Below, in pieces: positions 1 through 7,283 of a stretch of DNA of 42,875 nt. The notes beneath the pieces are model-generated. The model had not been told where the DNA came from. It was given only the letters and a program-made list of their open reading frames with translations, and searched no databases. Source of the stretch: an uncultured Lachnospiraceae bacterium (GTDB lineage: Bacteria; Bacillota; Clostridia; Lachnospirales; Lachnospiraceae); NCBI GenBank assembly GCA_900539715.1, contig UQDA01000023.1, forward strand, positions 1-42,875. The letters are read 5' to 3'. Position numbers and translations under genes: made by a program. The first letter of the stretch is position 1, and each line of letters starts with the position of its first letter.

Positions 1-1
1 T

Positions 2-74
<73 letters not shown>

Positions 75-143
75 TTTTGTTATGTCCAATTTTGAACTGT
101 AGATATCATGATATATTTAGATAAAACAGTTTTATATTGTTAC

Positions 144-216
144 GGAGCACTAGCTCAGTCGGTAGAGCACCTGACTTTTAATCAGGTTGTCGGGGGTTCG
201 AATCCCCCGTGCTTCA
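144..216 (+). tRNA. tRNA-Lys (TTT)
   Basis: The acceptor arms GGAGCAC and GTGCTTC pair with one G-U. The D-arm is GCTC..GAGC, the anticodon stem CTGAC/ATCAG-type encloses a loop with anticodon TTT, and the T-arm is GGGGG..CCCCC around TTCGAAT. The discriminator is A and CCA is not encoded. It lies 69 nt after tRNA-Phe with no convincing promoter between them, so co-transcription is likely. Confidence 0.97.
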
Positions 217-220
217 TGTG

Positions 221-251
221 AAAGACGCTGCAAATAACAGCGTCTTTTTTT
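221..251 (+). terminator. Intrinsic terminator of the tRNA unit
   Basis: A perfect 10-bp stem AAAGACGCTG / CAGCGTCTTT with a 7-nt loop runs into seven T. It lies 4 nt after tRNA-Lys and closes the tRNA transcript. Confidence 0.93.
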
Positions 252-272
252 CTTAAGATTATGTAAAGTGTA

Positions 273-301
273 TTGAGTATTGAAAAAAATTAAATTATAA
301 T
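273..301 (+). promoter_or_regulatory. Sigma-A promoter of the AIM24-family gene
   Basis: The -35 TTGAGT (273-278) and -10 TATAAT (296-301) are separated by exactly 17 bp in an AT-rich stretch just after the tRNA terminator. The downstream start codon is at 339. Confidence 0.8.
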
Positions 302-338
302 ATGTCCATATAATTTGATTGAAAAGGGGAGGAATTTT

Positions 339-1112
339 ATGTATCAGATTTCAAATTTTACAGATAACGATGATGTGAAGATTCTTTCTGAGCTGGGGGC
401 TTTTAAAATTATTGAATATCAACGTGACTTGAGCGTATCGCCGCAGACTGCGGTTACCGCTTTTTTCAGCGCACAGATGAATATCAAGAAACGGCAGCTT
501 GTATGCGACCTGAGTAAGGCAAAGGTGACGATTCAGGCCGGAAGTATGCAGTGGATGTTGGGAAATGTGAATGCAACGACAGGGATCAAGGGCGTGGGAG
601 ATTTTCTGGGAAAAGCAGTTCGGGGGAAAGCGAGCGGAGAATCTGCGATAAAGCCGGAATATACTGGAGACGGTATTCTTGTACTGGAGCCGACCTATAA
701 GTATCTGATATTGATGAATGCCGCAGACTGGGGCGGCGGGGTCGTTCTGGATGACGGGCTCTTTCTTGCATGTGAATCAAGTCTGCAGCACAAAGCCGTA
801 ATGCGTTCCAATCTGTCATCTGCTGTGGCAGGTGGAGAGGGGCTGTTCAATCTGAGCCTGAATGGAAGCGGTGTATTTTGCATTGAATCGGAGTGTCCCA
901 GAGAAGAGCTGATAGAGATATCTCTTCAGAATGATGTGCTGAAGGTTGATGGAAATTATGCGATAGCATGGAGCAGGAGCCTTGATTTTACAGTAGAACG
1001 TTCAGGAAAGAGCCTCATTGGTTCTGCGGCGTCCGGCGAGGGACTCGTCAACGTATATCGTGGAACGGGTAAAGTTTTGATGATGCCTACAGCGAAGATG
1101 CCGAATATATGA
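339..1112 (+). CDS. AIM24 (DUF124) family protein
   Basis: A 257-residue protein recognised as the AIM24/TIGR00266 family. These are beta-rich proteins with no established bacterial function, related to the mitochondrial AIM24 protein. No signal peptide or membrane segment is visible, so it is probably cytoplasmic. The middle holds glycine-rich strands (for example VGDFLGKAVRGKASGES and NAADWGGGVVLDDG) typical of the fold. The start at 339 is preferred over the upstream ATG at 315 because GGGGAGG lies 7 nt before it. It has its own promoter at 273-301 and a strong inverted repeat after the stop, so it is probably monocistronic. Family assignment is fairly safe; the role is unknown. Confidence 0.82.
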   Translation: MYQISNFTDNDDVKILSELGAFKIIEYQRDLSVSPQTAVTAFFSAQMNIKKRQLVCDLSKAKVTIQAGSMQWMLGNVNATTGIKGVGDFLGKAVRGKASGESAIKPEYTGDGILVLEPTYKYLILMNAADWGGGVVLDDGLFLACESSLQHKAVMRSNLSSAVAGGEGLFNLSLNGSGVFCIESECPREELIEISLQNDVLKVDGNYAIAWSRSLDFTVERSGKSLIGSAASGEGLVNVYRGTGKVLMMPTAKMPNI

Positions 1113-1121
1113 TTAACTGAA

Positions 1122-1157
1122 AACGCCGGGTATATCTGACAGGATATATCCGGCGTT
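1122..1157. terminator. Inverted repeat between convergent genes, probable bidirectional terminator
   Basis: A 15-bp stem (1122-1136 with 1143-1157, one G-U pair) has a 6-nt loop. It lies between the AIM24 gene and the leftward ImmA-like gene. No true T-tract follows on the plus strand and only a broken T-run follows on the minus strand, so termination efficiency is uncertain. Confidence 0.55.
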
Positions 1158-1200
1158 ATACAGTAAAAAACATATATTTTTGAATAGCGTGATATTTTCA

Positions 1201-1623
1201 TTATCCTGCGCGGGTGGCGGCCACAGCGTTTTCAAAATCGAGCAGGGTATGCCAACGGATTGCCCGGCAGCATGCAAATTCCGAACTTTCGGAATCTGCA
1301 TATAACAGTTCTGCTGCAAGACAGCGCTTTTTTGAGACAGTGCAGGAGCATTGCTCGGAAGCCTTTAAAAAGATGATGCAGATAGCGTCATCATGCGAAA
1401 GCAGCTGACCGAGAGCATGTGCGATAAGAATTTTGCGATGGCAGGAAGGAAGATTGCTGTTGATATACAGGAATTGCTGGCCGCATAGCTTTAAAGTACA
1501 GGCATGTATTTTACCAAGCGGTCCTTCCTGAATATGGATGTTCAAAAATTTTGCTAGTTCGTACGGATTTCTTGTTCCGTAGCAGGCAGCCAGTTTTTCG
1601 GCAATTTCTTTTGTATTGCTCAT
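1201..1623 (-). CDS. ImmA/IrrE-like protein with degenerate peptidase motif
   Basis: A 140-residue protein with the layout of ImmA/IrrE-family (DUF955) proteins: a short helical N-terminus (EIAEKLAACYGTRNPYELAKFLNI), a strand segment, then the helix that normally carries HELGH. Here the helix reads IAHALGQLLSH (H69-A-L-G-Q73), so the catalytic glutamate is Ala and the second zinc histidine is Gln. Family members with HExxH cleave paired repressors; this one probably cannot act as a zinc protease and may instead bind its partner. The start at 1623 is chosen for the GGAGGGGG site just upstream. It lies 42 bp downstream of the HTH gene on the same strand, forming a repressor/ImmA-type pair. Confidence 0.72.
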   Translation of the reverse strand: MSNTKEIAEKLAACYGTRNPYELAKFLNIHIQEGPLGKIHACTLKLCGQQFLYINSNLPSCHRKILIAHALGQLLSHDDAICIIFLKASEQCSCTVSKKRCLAAELLYADSESSEFACCRAIRWHTLLDFENAVAATRAG

Positions 1624-1665
1624 TTCCCCCTCCTGATAATACAATTGATGTGCTGAAGTTTTGAA

Positions 1666-2058
1666 TCAGTTCCAGTTTTTTTCAATCAGTGCTAAAGAGA
1701 TTTCGACCTGTTTGAGAAGCAGATCGATACTTTCTTCTGCCGCCGGTTTCCCGTCAAAAAAGAGGGGCTCTGTGTCCCCGCTTTGCAGGAGCATTTTAAT
1801 TTCCTCGTATTTTTTTTTAATATCACGAGGATTTGTGTTAAATGTTGTGCCGGACTGCAGAAGAGAAGACTTTCCGGTCATGACATAATCGATGCTGACA
1901 TCAAAATATCGGGCGATCGTGTCAGCAAGTTTGAAAGAACATTTTGTTCCCTTTTTTTTCCATGTGCTGATGGTAGAGGAATTGATGCCGGTATCTTTGC
2001 AGAAACGATAGGGTGTAATTCCTTTTTCCTCACATAACTTTTTGAAAATCTCGTACAT
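1666..2058 (-). CDS. XRE-family HTH transcriptional regulator
   Basis: A 130-residue protein. Residues about 3-60 form a Cro/CI-type helix-turn-helix: the region GITPYRFCKDTGINSSTIS followed by W-K-K-K, then LADTIARYFDVSIDYVMTG. The C-terminal half (61-130) is charged and helical and has no recognisable catalytic motif; it may dimerise or bind the ImmA-like partner. A GGAAAGG site precedes the ATG. It is the first gene of a leftward two-gene unit. A promoter (2169-2197) and a near-palindrome (2138-2158) just downstream of the predicted start of transcription suggest negative autoregulation. The target genes are unknown; it resembles phage/ICE immunity repressors, but no other mobile-element genes are nearby. 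Confidence 0.85.
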   Translation of the reverse strand: MYEIFKKLCEEKGITPYRFCKDTGINSSTISTWKKKGTKCSFKLADTIARYFDVSIDYVMTGKSSLLQSGTTFNTNPRDIKKKYEEIKMLLQSGDTEPLFFDGKPAAEESIDLLLKQVEISLALIEKNWN

Positions 2059-2137
2059 TTCGGACCCTTTCCTAAAAGCATCTCGAAGATGCGAAATAGA
2101 GCATCAGTACACAAAGCTGTTTTGCCGACTGAGCCGG

Positions 2138-2158
2138 TATATGAAATTATTTCGTATC
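2138..2158. promoter_or_regulatory. Candidate operator of the XRE/ImmA-like unit
   Basis: A 21-bp near-palindrome, TATATGAAAT-T-ATTTCGTATC, has 8 of 10 arm positions matching. It sits 3-30 bp downstream of the predicted transcription start, a location suited to repression. Assignment to the adjacent HTH protein is inference. Confidence 0.45.
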
Positions 2159-2168
2159 AGCAAGTGAA

Positions 2169-2197
2169 AGTATATCATTAAAGCGAGATAGTGACAA
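2169..2197 (-). promoter_or_regulatory. Promoter of the XRE/ImmA-like unit
   Basis: On the minus strand, TTGTCA (2197-2192) and TATACT (2174-2169) are separated by 17 bp. Both hexamers match consensus at 5 of 6 positions. The rest of the 2059-2362 gap shows no gene and no clear rightward promoter for cca. Confidence 0.65.
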
Positions 2198-2362
2198 GGG
2201 ATTAGGCGGAATTAGTTTTAGAAGTCAGACAGCAGGTACAGATGAGTGCAAAAAGGCGTGTGCATAATAAAAAACAGCCTTTCAGACAGGGTGGGAATGT
2301 GATAAGCTTGAAAGAAGAAAAGATGAGGCAGAAAGGGCTTAAATAAGGCGGACAGGAAAGAA

Positions 2363-3712
2363 ATGAACGAAACGATTAAAATCGAGCTGCCGGAGGCAGT
2401 CAGGAATATTATCCATACATTACAGAACGCGGGGTATGAAGCCTGGGCAGTAGGCGGCTGTGTACGAGACAGTATTTTAGGGAGAGTGCCGGACGACTGG
2501 GATATTACAACATCAGCGCGTCCGGAGCAGGTAAAGGCGATATTTAAAAAGACGGTCGATACCGGGATTCAGCACGGGACGGTGACTGTGCTGTGGAACA
2601 GAGCAGGCTATGAGGTGACGACATATCGGATAGATGGGGAATATGAGGACTCCAGACATCCGAAAGAGGTACAGTTTACAGCATCCCTGCGGGAGGATCT
2701 GCGCCGCCGCGATTTTACGATCAATGCGATGGCTTATAATGAAGAAGCGGGGCTGGTAGATATTTTTGGAGGGATGGAGGATATCCGGGCAAAAAAAATC
2801 CGGTGCGTGGGAGATCCGATGGAGCGTTTTTCCGAAGATGCTCTGCGGATGATGAGGGCAGTGCGCTTTTCGGCACAGCTTGGATATGAAATTGAGGAAG
2901 AAACGGAAGAGGCGATATGCAGACTCAGCCGGACCCTGCAAAAAATCAGTGCCGAACGGATAAGGACAGAGCTGGTAAAGCTTTTGATAAGTTCACATCC
3001 GGAGCTTTTGGAGGCATGCTGGAAAACCGGTATGACAGCAGTATTTCTGCCGGAATTTGACCGGATGATGGAAACTTCACAAAATAATCCGCATCATTGC
3101 TATAATGTGGGAGAGCATACGATACGGGCGATGAAGGCGGCAGCGCCGGAAAAGACGCTGCGGCTGGCACTTTTATTCCATGATATGGGAAAGCCTGAAA
3201 CAAAGACGACGGACGGGGAAGGAATCGATCATTTCCGTGGGCATGAAATAAAAAGCTCAGACATGGCGCGGACAGTGATGAAGCGTTTGAAATTCGATAA
3301 TAATACGATTGACAGGGTGGTGCGCCTTGTGTGGGCACATGATATAAAGATAGAGCCGGGACAAAAATATATGCGCCGGGCGCTGAATCGTCTGGGAGAG
3401 GATATTTTTCCGGAGCTTTTTGAGGTGAAGGAAGCGGATCTGGCCGCGCAGAGCGCATACCGGAGAGAAGAAAAAAAGGCAGAACTTCTTGGCATGAGGA
3501 AGGATTATGAGGCAGTGCTTAAGAGTAAGGCATGCGTTTCTTTAAAAGATCTGGCGATAAACGGAAAAGACCTTATTGCGGAAGGAGCTGCGCCGGGAAA
3601 GGGGCTTGGTGAAATGCTGCAGAAGCTTTTGGAGGAAGTGTTGGAGGAGCCGGAGCGGAATACGAGGGAGTATCTGCTGAGTCGGGTAAAGAAGATGAAG
3701 GAAAATGAATGA
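2363..3712 (+). CDS. cca: CCA tRNA nucleotidyltransferase (CCA-adding enzyme)
   Basis: A 449-residue class II tRNA nucleotidyltransferase that adds or repairs the 3' CCA of tRNAs. The N-terminus has the nucleotidyltransferase signature GGCVRD (about 32-37) followed by DDWDITT with the metal-binding aspartates. Next come the flexible-loop motif RRRDFTINAMAY (about 118-129) and the ERIRTEL-type motif that reads bases. The C-terminal half carries an HD domain (LLFHDMGKPET, about 270-280, and H at FRGHE), found in many Firmicute enzymes and linked to phosphatase/phosphodiesterase activity. The two tRNA genes in the window lack encoded CCA, consistent with need for this enzyme. AGGAAAG precedes the ATG, and a strong terminator follows at 3767. 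Confidence 0.95.
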   Translation: MNETIKIELPEAVRNIIHTLQNAGYEAWAVGGCVRDSILGRVPDDWDITTSARPEQVKAIFKKTVDTGIQHGTVTVLWNRAGYEVTTYRIDGEYEDSRHPKEVQFTASLREDLRRRDFTINAMAYNEEAGLVDIFGGMEDIRAKKIRCVGDPMERFSEDALRMMRAVRFSAQLGYEIEEETEEAICRLSRTLQKISAERIRTELVKLLISSHPELLEACWKTGMTAVFLPEFDRMMETSQNNPHHCYNVGEHTIRAMKAAAPEKTLRLALLFHDMGKPETKTTDGEGIDHFRGHEIKSSDMARTVMKRLKFDNNTIDRVVRLVWAHDIKIEPGQKYMRRALNRLGEDIFPELFEVKEADLAAQSAYRREEKKAELLGMRKDYEAVLKSKACVSLKDLAINGKDLIAEGAAPGKGLGEMLQKLLEEVLEEPERNTREYLLSRVKKMKENE

Positions 3713-3766
3713 TCAGGAGCACGAATCTTCTGAGGTACAGGACAGGAATTATAAAGTATGAAGTAT

Positions 3767-3823
3767 AAAAATACCCTCAGTGGATAAAGGGATCAGGATT
3801 CCTTTTTCACAGAGGGTATTTTT
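3767..3823. terminator. Bidirectional terminator between cca and the sugar isomerase
   Basis: Outer arms AAAAATACCCTC (3767-3778) and GAGGGTATTTTT (3812-3823) pair perfectly and enclose a smaller AAAGG..CCTTT hairpin. Terminal A and T runs make it usable from both convergent genes. The ATACCCTCAG arm is shared with the terminator at 8470. Confidence 0.88.
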
Positions 3824-3840
3824 GGAACTATATATCAGGT

Positions 3841-5085
3841 TTAGTGTACGTTACCCTTTACAGCAGGAGCAATGGAGAGGCTCGGAGCGTAGAACGGGAT
3901 GAGCGTTGCCTGAACAGCATGGTACAGATCGGACTTGCCGGGCCATACGGTACCGATAAGATTGTTGTTCTGGTCAAGCTGGTGGAACCAGGAGCCATGT
4001 ACATGGTCCAGAACCTTCTCGTCGAGATACTGCATAAATTCAGCGAAGTCGTCGGCATATTTCTGTTTGCCGGTTATATGGGCAAGGACTGCGGAGGTAT
4101 TGATTGCTTCCGCCAGAGTCCAGTGCATCCTGTCATGAACGACCGGCTTGCCTTCCCAGTCTGTTGTATAAGCGATGCCGGGAGCGCCGTCAGCATTCCA
4201 TGCATCTTCAATCGCACGATTGTACAGGTTTTCGCAGATGGTGATATATTTTGCAGCGCCTTCCTTATCCTCTTTAAAAGTGGAAAGTGTCCACTGTGCT
4301 ATCAGACGGGACCACTCAATGCCATGACCGGGAGTTGCGCCGTAAGGTTTAAACTGATCGTCAGGACGGTCTTTATTGCATTCCAGGTCAGCAATCCACT
4401 CTTTGGTGAAATGTTCAGGAATCCGCCAGTTGTTTGCAGAAGCCCATCCGACTACGTGGTCGATGATACGGCCCGCTCTTACACGGTATTTCTCATCGCC
4501 TGTCACATCTGCAGCAGCAAGGAACGCTTCTACTGTGTGCATGTTTGCATTTAAACCTCTGTAATCATCCAGAACGGTAAATTCGGTATTCCATGTGTCA
4601 CAGGAAAGTCCTTCTTCCTCGTTCCAGAAACGCAGGTCATATAAAGCCAGCGCGTCATCCAGCAGTTCTTTTGCTCCGGGAATGTCGGCAAGGACGCCGG
4701 AGGAAGCAGCCAGGATAACGAAAGCGTGCGCATAGCACTGCTTGTTCGGCAGGATATCGCCGTTTGCGGTCAGACCTGCATACCAGCCGCCGTTCGCATC
4801 ATCGTGAAGCTCACCGCGCAGACCTTTGATAGCTGCAGCAGCCAGTTCCTTGCTGCCAGGGTGACCAAGGAAGGAAGCGAGGCTGTAAACGTGCGCCATA
4901 CGGCTTGTTATCCATGTCTCGCGGTTGCGGTCTGTCCAGGGAGTGCCGTCATCTCCAAGATAATAAGAACTTCCTCCGGGGGAGGGGAACTTGTGGCCGA
5001 AAGAGAAGAGCGTTTCGCGGACTTCCGTCAGGAATGCTTCGTTTTCTTTTGTGCCGAGCAGGTATTTGTTGTTGATATCGCTCAT
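3841..5085 (-). CDS. YihS-type aldose-ketose isomerase (AGE superfamily)
   Basis: A 414-residue (alpha/alpha)6-barrel protein of the N-acylglucosamine 2-epimerase superfamily, closest by eye to E. coli YihS (sulfoquinovose / mannose isomerase) and of the same length. Matching segments are ITSRMAHVYS (about 59-68), GGWYAGL, RGLNANMHTVEAF, ATPGHGIEWSRL (about 247-258, holding the conserved His and Glu) and TTDWEGKPVVHDR. It would interconvert an aldose with its ketose in the cytosol. No sulfoquinovose kinase, aldolase or transaldolase lies nearby, so mannose/fructose or another hexose is an equally good substrate. AGAAAGGA lies 10 nt before the ATG. It is a single-gene leftward unit with a promoter and palindrome at 5245-5276. 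Confidence 0.83.
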   Translation of the reverse strand: MSDINNKYLLGTKENEAFLTEVRETLFSFGHKFPSPGGSSYYLGDDGTPWTDRNRETWITSRMAHVYSLASFLGHPGSKELAAAAIKGLRGELHDDANGGWYAGLTANGDILPNKQCYAHAFVILAASSGVLADIPGAKELLDDALALYDLRFWNEEEGLSCDTWNTEFTVLDDYRGLNANMHTVEAFLAAADVTGDEKYRVRAGRIIDHVVGWASANNWRIPEHFTKEWIADLECNKDRPDDQFKPYGATPGHGIEWSRLIAQWTLSTFKEDKEGAAKYITICENLYNRAIEDAWNADGAPGIAYTTDWEGKPVVHDRMHWTLAEAINTSAVLAHITGKQKYADDFAEFMQYLDEKVLDHVHGSWFHQLDQNNNLIGTVWPGKSDLYHAVQATLIPFYAPSLSIAPAVKGNVH

Positions 5086-5244
5086 TTGAAAATCCTTTCT
5101 TCGGCGTATGATCTGCGCCGATCTATATTATCCGGGTACAGGTGCTTATGTACCGGCTGTAAAGAGCCAGCTTATCAGCCAATCGTCATTTTGCGCCCGA
5201 ATGCTGCCTTTATTGTATCAGAACGGCGACGAAAATGGAATATT

Positions 5245-5276
5245 ATTTTAGGTAACTGTTGCCGATTATGGCAACA
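5245..5276 (-). promoter_or_regulatory. Promoter with overlapping palindromic operator for the isomerase gene
   Basis: On the minus strand, TTGCCA (5274-5269) and TAAAAT (5250-5245) are separated by 18 bp. A perfect interrupted palindrome TGTTGCC-N6-GGCAACA (5257-5276) covers the -35 and spacer, the usual place for a repressor of a sugar gene. The regulator is not in this window. Confidence 0.55.
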
Positions 5277-5282
5277 TAGTAT

Positions 5283-5419
5283 TGCTCACATCAGCCTCAA
5301 ATGCTCGCCGTTTGAGGCGTGAGAACGTGATTCAGGGGTGAGCGGGTCTTTTTTACGCAGTAAAACTTTCAACAGACCCGCGAATGCTGCTGTTCACTGG
5401 CAAGCCGGTGAACAGCAGC
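5283..5419 (+). other. Run of three hairpins upstream of the CotS-like gene
   Basis: First, GCCTCAAA/TTTGAGGC (5294-5318), with outer CTCAC/GTGAG (5284-5324). The same CTCAC can instead pair with GTGAGC at 5338-5343, just before a T-run at 5349-5354. Second, GCGGGTCT/AGACCCGC (5342-5381). Third, a 15-bp stem from 5386 to 5419 with a tiny loop. The alternative pairings next to a T-run resemble an attenuator, but no known riboswitch or T-box signature is present and no clear promoter was found. Otherwise the 5086-5496 gap holds only the isomerase promoter. Confidence 0.45.
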
Positions 5420-5496
5420 TAACATAGCCGGGAATGGCATAACTGAGGATCTGCGTTCATAGGATGGTAGTATCTTAGACACGGGAGGGAACGACG

Positions 5497-6480
5497 GTGA
5501 ATGACAGATCAGTAAGTGTACTGGAAAATTATGATTTTGAAGTGATTCGTACGCAAAAAAGCAGAAACGCGATTTTATGTGAAACGAATAAAGGCTGGAT
5601 GATACTGAAAGAATATAAAGGACCGGTATTTCGTCTGGAGCAGATGGAAAAGCTTCTGAATGCAGTAGAGGAAAATGATTTTGACGGTGCAGAGAAGCTG
5701 GTACGGACAAAAGAGGGAGAGCTTTTTTGCATCGATCAGGAGCAGAACCGTTGTATTGTAAAAATATGGCCTGGGGGGAGGGAATGCAGCCTGCGGGATG
5801 GACAGGAGTGCCGTCAGGCGATGCATCTTCTGGCGGGGCTTCATCGGGCGATGCGATGTCCGAAGCTGCAGGAGGAGTTTGGTTTTCGGGCGACAGGGCT
5901 TTTGGAAGAGTATGAAAAGCGGAATCGGGAGCTGCGGAAGGTGAGGAGGTTTTTGCGGGACAAGGGACAGAAGACACCGTTTGAGATTTATCTGCAGCAG
6001 AATTTCGATCCGTTTTTAGAAGAAGCCGTGCAGGTAACGGAAGAGGTGCGGGCATATGGGAAGGTGCTGGATACACAGGAGTGCGAGATGACCGGAAGCT
6101 TTTGCCACGGAGATTATCAGCACCATAATATCTTGTGTGCGGGAACCCTTTCGGCAGTCAATTTTGAAAAATTCACACTGGACAGTCAGATGCGCGACCT
6201 GTACCTGTTTTTGCGGAAACTGCTTGAAAAAACGAACTGGTCTGCGCCGCAGGTAAGGGGGCTTTTGGACGTTTACGGACGTGAAAATCCGCTGTCGGCG
6301 GCGGACTGGCTGCAGCTTTATTACAGGTTTGCATACCCTGAAAAATTCTGGAAGATAGTCAATTTTTACTATAACAGCGGCAAGGCATGGATACCGGGAA
6401 AAAATGCCGAAAAATTGGAACGTTTGATTGCTCAGAAAAGTGTTAAAAAAGCGTTTCTGGAACAGACATTTTCCCTGTAA
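5497..6480 (+). CDS. CotS-family spore coat-like protein (kinase fold)
   Basis: A 327-residue protein resembling the CotS/YutH spore coat proteins, which have an aminoglycoside-phosphotransferase kinase fold. The catalytic-loop motif is FCHGDYQHHNIL (H204, D206, N211). The metal-binding aspartate that normally follows (IDF-type) is Asn222 in AVNFEKF, which suggests weak or absent kinase activity. The start is GTG at 5497, fixed by GGGAGGG at 5484-5490; no in-frame ATG is well placed. It is followed closely by the hup promoter and no terminator is visible. Neighbouring yabP, yabQ and spoIIE support a sporulation role. An upstream hairpin-rich leader is noted separately. Other APH-like kinases are possible but less likely. 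Confidence 0.72.
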   Translation: MNDRSVSVLENYDFEVIRTQKSRNAILCETNKGWMILKEYKGPVFRLEQMEKLLNAVEENDFDGAEKLVRTKEGELFCIDQEQNRCIVKIWPGGRECSLRDGQECRQAMHLLAGLHRAMRCPKLQEEFGFRATGLLEEYEKRNRELRKVRRFLRDKGQKTPFEIYLQQNFDPFLEEAVQVTEEVRAYGKVLDTQECEMTGSFCHGDYQHHNILCAGTLSAVNFEKFTLDSQMRDLYLFLRKLLEKTNWSAPQVRGLLDVYGRENPLSAADWLQLYYRFAYPEKFWKIVNFYYNSGKAWIPGKNAEKLERLIAQKSVKKAFLEQTFSL

Positions 6481-6483
6481 GTA

Positions 6484-6512
6484 TTGACAAACAAAGGAAG
6501 TGCGGTTATAAA
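6484..6512 (+). promoter_or_regulatory. Sigma-A promoter of hup
   Basis: A consensus TTGACA (6484-6489) is followed after 17 bp by TATAAA (6507-6512). It begins 4 bp after the CotS-like stop codon and leaves a leader of about 75 nt before the HU start. Confidence 0.85.
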
Positions 6513-6592
6513 TAGAATATAATGTTCCCAGGGGAGAAGCCTTTCGGACATTTCGAATTCACATTGAGAGAGAATTACAGGAGGAGTTCATA

Positions 6593-6865
6593 ATGAACAA
6601 AACAGAATTAGTTACAGCAATTGCTGAACAGGCTGAGATTTCCAAAAAGGATGCGGAAAAGGCTCTGAAGGCTTTCACAGATGTAGTAGCAGAAGGTTTA
6701 AAGAACGGTGACAAAATTCAGTTAGTTGGCTTCGGTACTTTTGAAGTGTCCGAGAGAGCAGCAAGAGAGGGCAGAAACCCTCAGACTGGCGAGTCCATGA
6801 CGATTGCAGCTTCCAAGACACCTAAGTTCAAAGCTGGTAAAGCATTAAAGGATTTCATCAACTGA
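6593..6865 (+). CDS. hup: HU family DNA-binding protein
   Basis: A 90-residue HU, the abundant nucleoid protein that bends and compacts DNA as a dimer. The N-terminus is MNKTELVTAIAEQAEISKKD. The DNA-binding arm signature GFGTFEVSERAAREGRNPQTG and the C-terminal KFKAGKALKDFIN are all canonical, and the length is normal. GGAGG precedes the ATG. A consensus promoter lies at 6484-6512 and a GC-rich terminator at 6887, so it is a strong single-gene unit. Codons are biased like other highly expressed genes here. In B. subtilis hupA is elsewhere, but many clostridia keep HU directly before the yabO/rqcP gene, as here. Confidence 0.97.
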   Translation: MNKTELVTAIAEQAEISKKDAEKALKAFTDVVAEGLKNGDKIQLVGFGTFEVSERAAREGRNPQTGESMTIAASKTPKFKAGKALKDFIN

Positions 6866-6886
6866 TATAGATATACCGAATGACCG

Positions 6887-6917
6887 GGCGGCTGCGTTTT
6901 GAACGCGCCGCCTTTAT
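6887..6917 (+). terminator. Terminator of hup
   Basis: GGCGGC / GCCGCC and GCGTT / AACGC form a stem with one bulged T and a short loop, followed by a short T-rich end. It lies 22 bp after the hup stop. Confidence 0.85.
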
Positions 6918-6953
6918 TATACGCATATTTTTTATATGATAGGAGAGAAAATA

Positions 6954-7193
6954 ATGAGACTGGATAAATATTTAAAGGTTTCCCGGTTGATAAAGCGCAG
7001 GACGGTAGCGAACGAGGCGTGCGATGCGGGACGAGTGCTGTTGAATGATAAGGTCGCAAGAGCTTCGGCAGAGGTAAAGGCGGGCGACACCATTACCATA
7101 CAGTTCGGTAATAAGGATGTAAAGGTGGAAGTGCTGACCGTGCAGGAGACTGTCCGCAAGGAAGAAGCAAAAGAGATGTTCCGATATCTGTAA
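6954..7193 (+). CDS. rqcP: RqcP (YabO), S4-domain ribosome quality control factor
   Basis: A 79-residue S4 RNA-binding protein beginning MRLDKYLKVSRLIKRRTVA, nearly the same as B. subtilis YabO/RqcP. RqcP binds the 50S subunit with RqcH and supports poly-alanine tailing of stalled nascent chains. The S4 core spans residues about 1-60, with R-L-D-K-Y-L and the GRV-LN loop (DAGRVLLNDKVARASAEV). The start is set at 6954, with AGGAGAG 6 nt upstream; the in-frame ATG at 6936 precedes that site. It opens the yabO-yabP-yabQ-divIC order conserved in spore formers. Confidence 0.93.
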   Translation: MRLDKYLKVSRLIKRRTVANEACDAGRVLLNDKVARASAEVKAGDTITIQFGNKDVKVEVLTVQETVRKEEAKEMFRYL

Positions 7194-7200
7194 GAGCAGG

Positions 7201-7229
7201 GCATATTTTGGAAGGCGCGCGCGTATCTT
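7201..7229 (+). promoter_or_regulatory. Possible sigma-E type promoter for yabPQ
   Basis: GCATATTT (7201-7208) and CGTATCTT (7222-7229), 13 bp apart, loosely fit the mother-cell sigma-E pattern (ATATT .. CATAcaaT). yabP and yabQ are known as sigma-E genes in B. subtilis. The -10 match is imperfect. Confidence 0.35.
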
Positions 7230-7283
7230 TATAGAAGAAAGAAGCGGTTCGGGGACAGGATCGTTAAGGCAGGAGGGCGCGCT

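Noticed and set aside
5086..5496. T-box or known riboswitch upstream of the CotS-like gene
   Set aside because: No T-box AGGGTGG-type motif and no core of a known riboswitch class could be recognised; kept only as an unnamed hairpin cluster.
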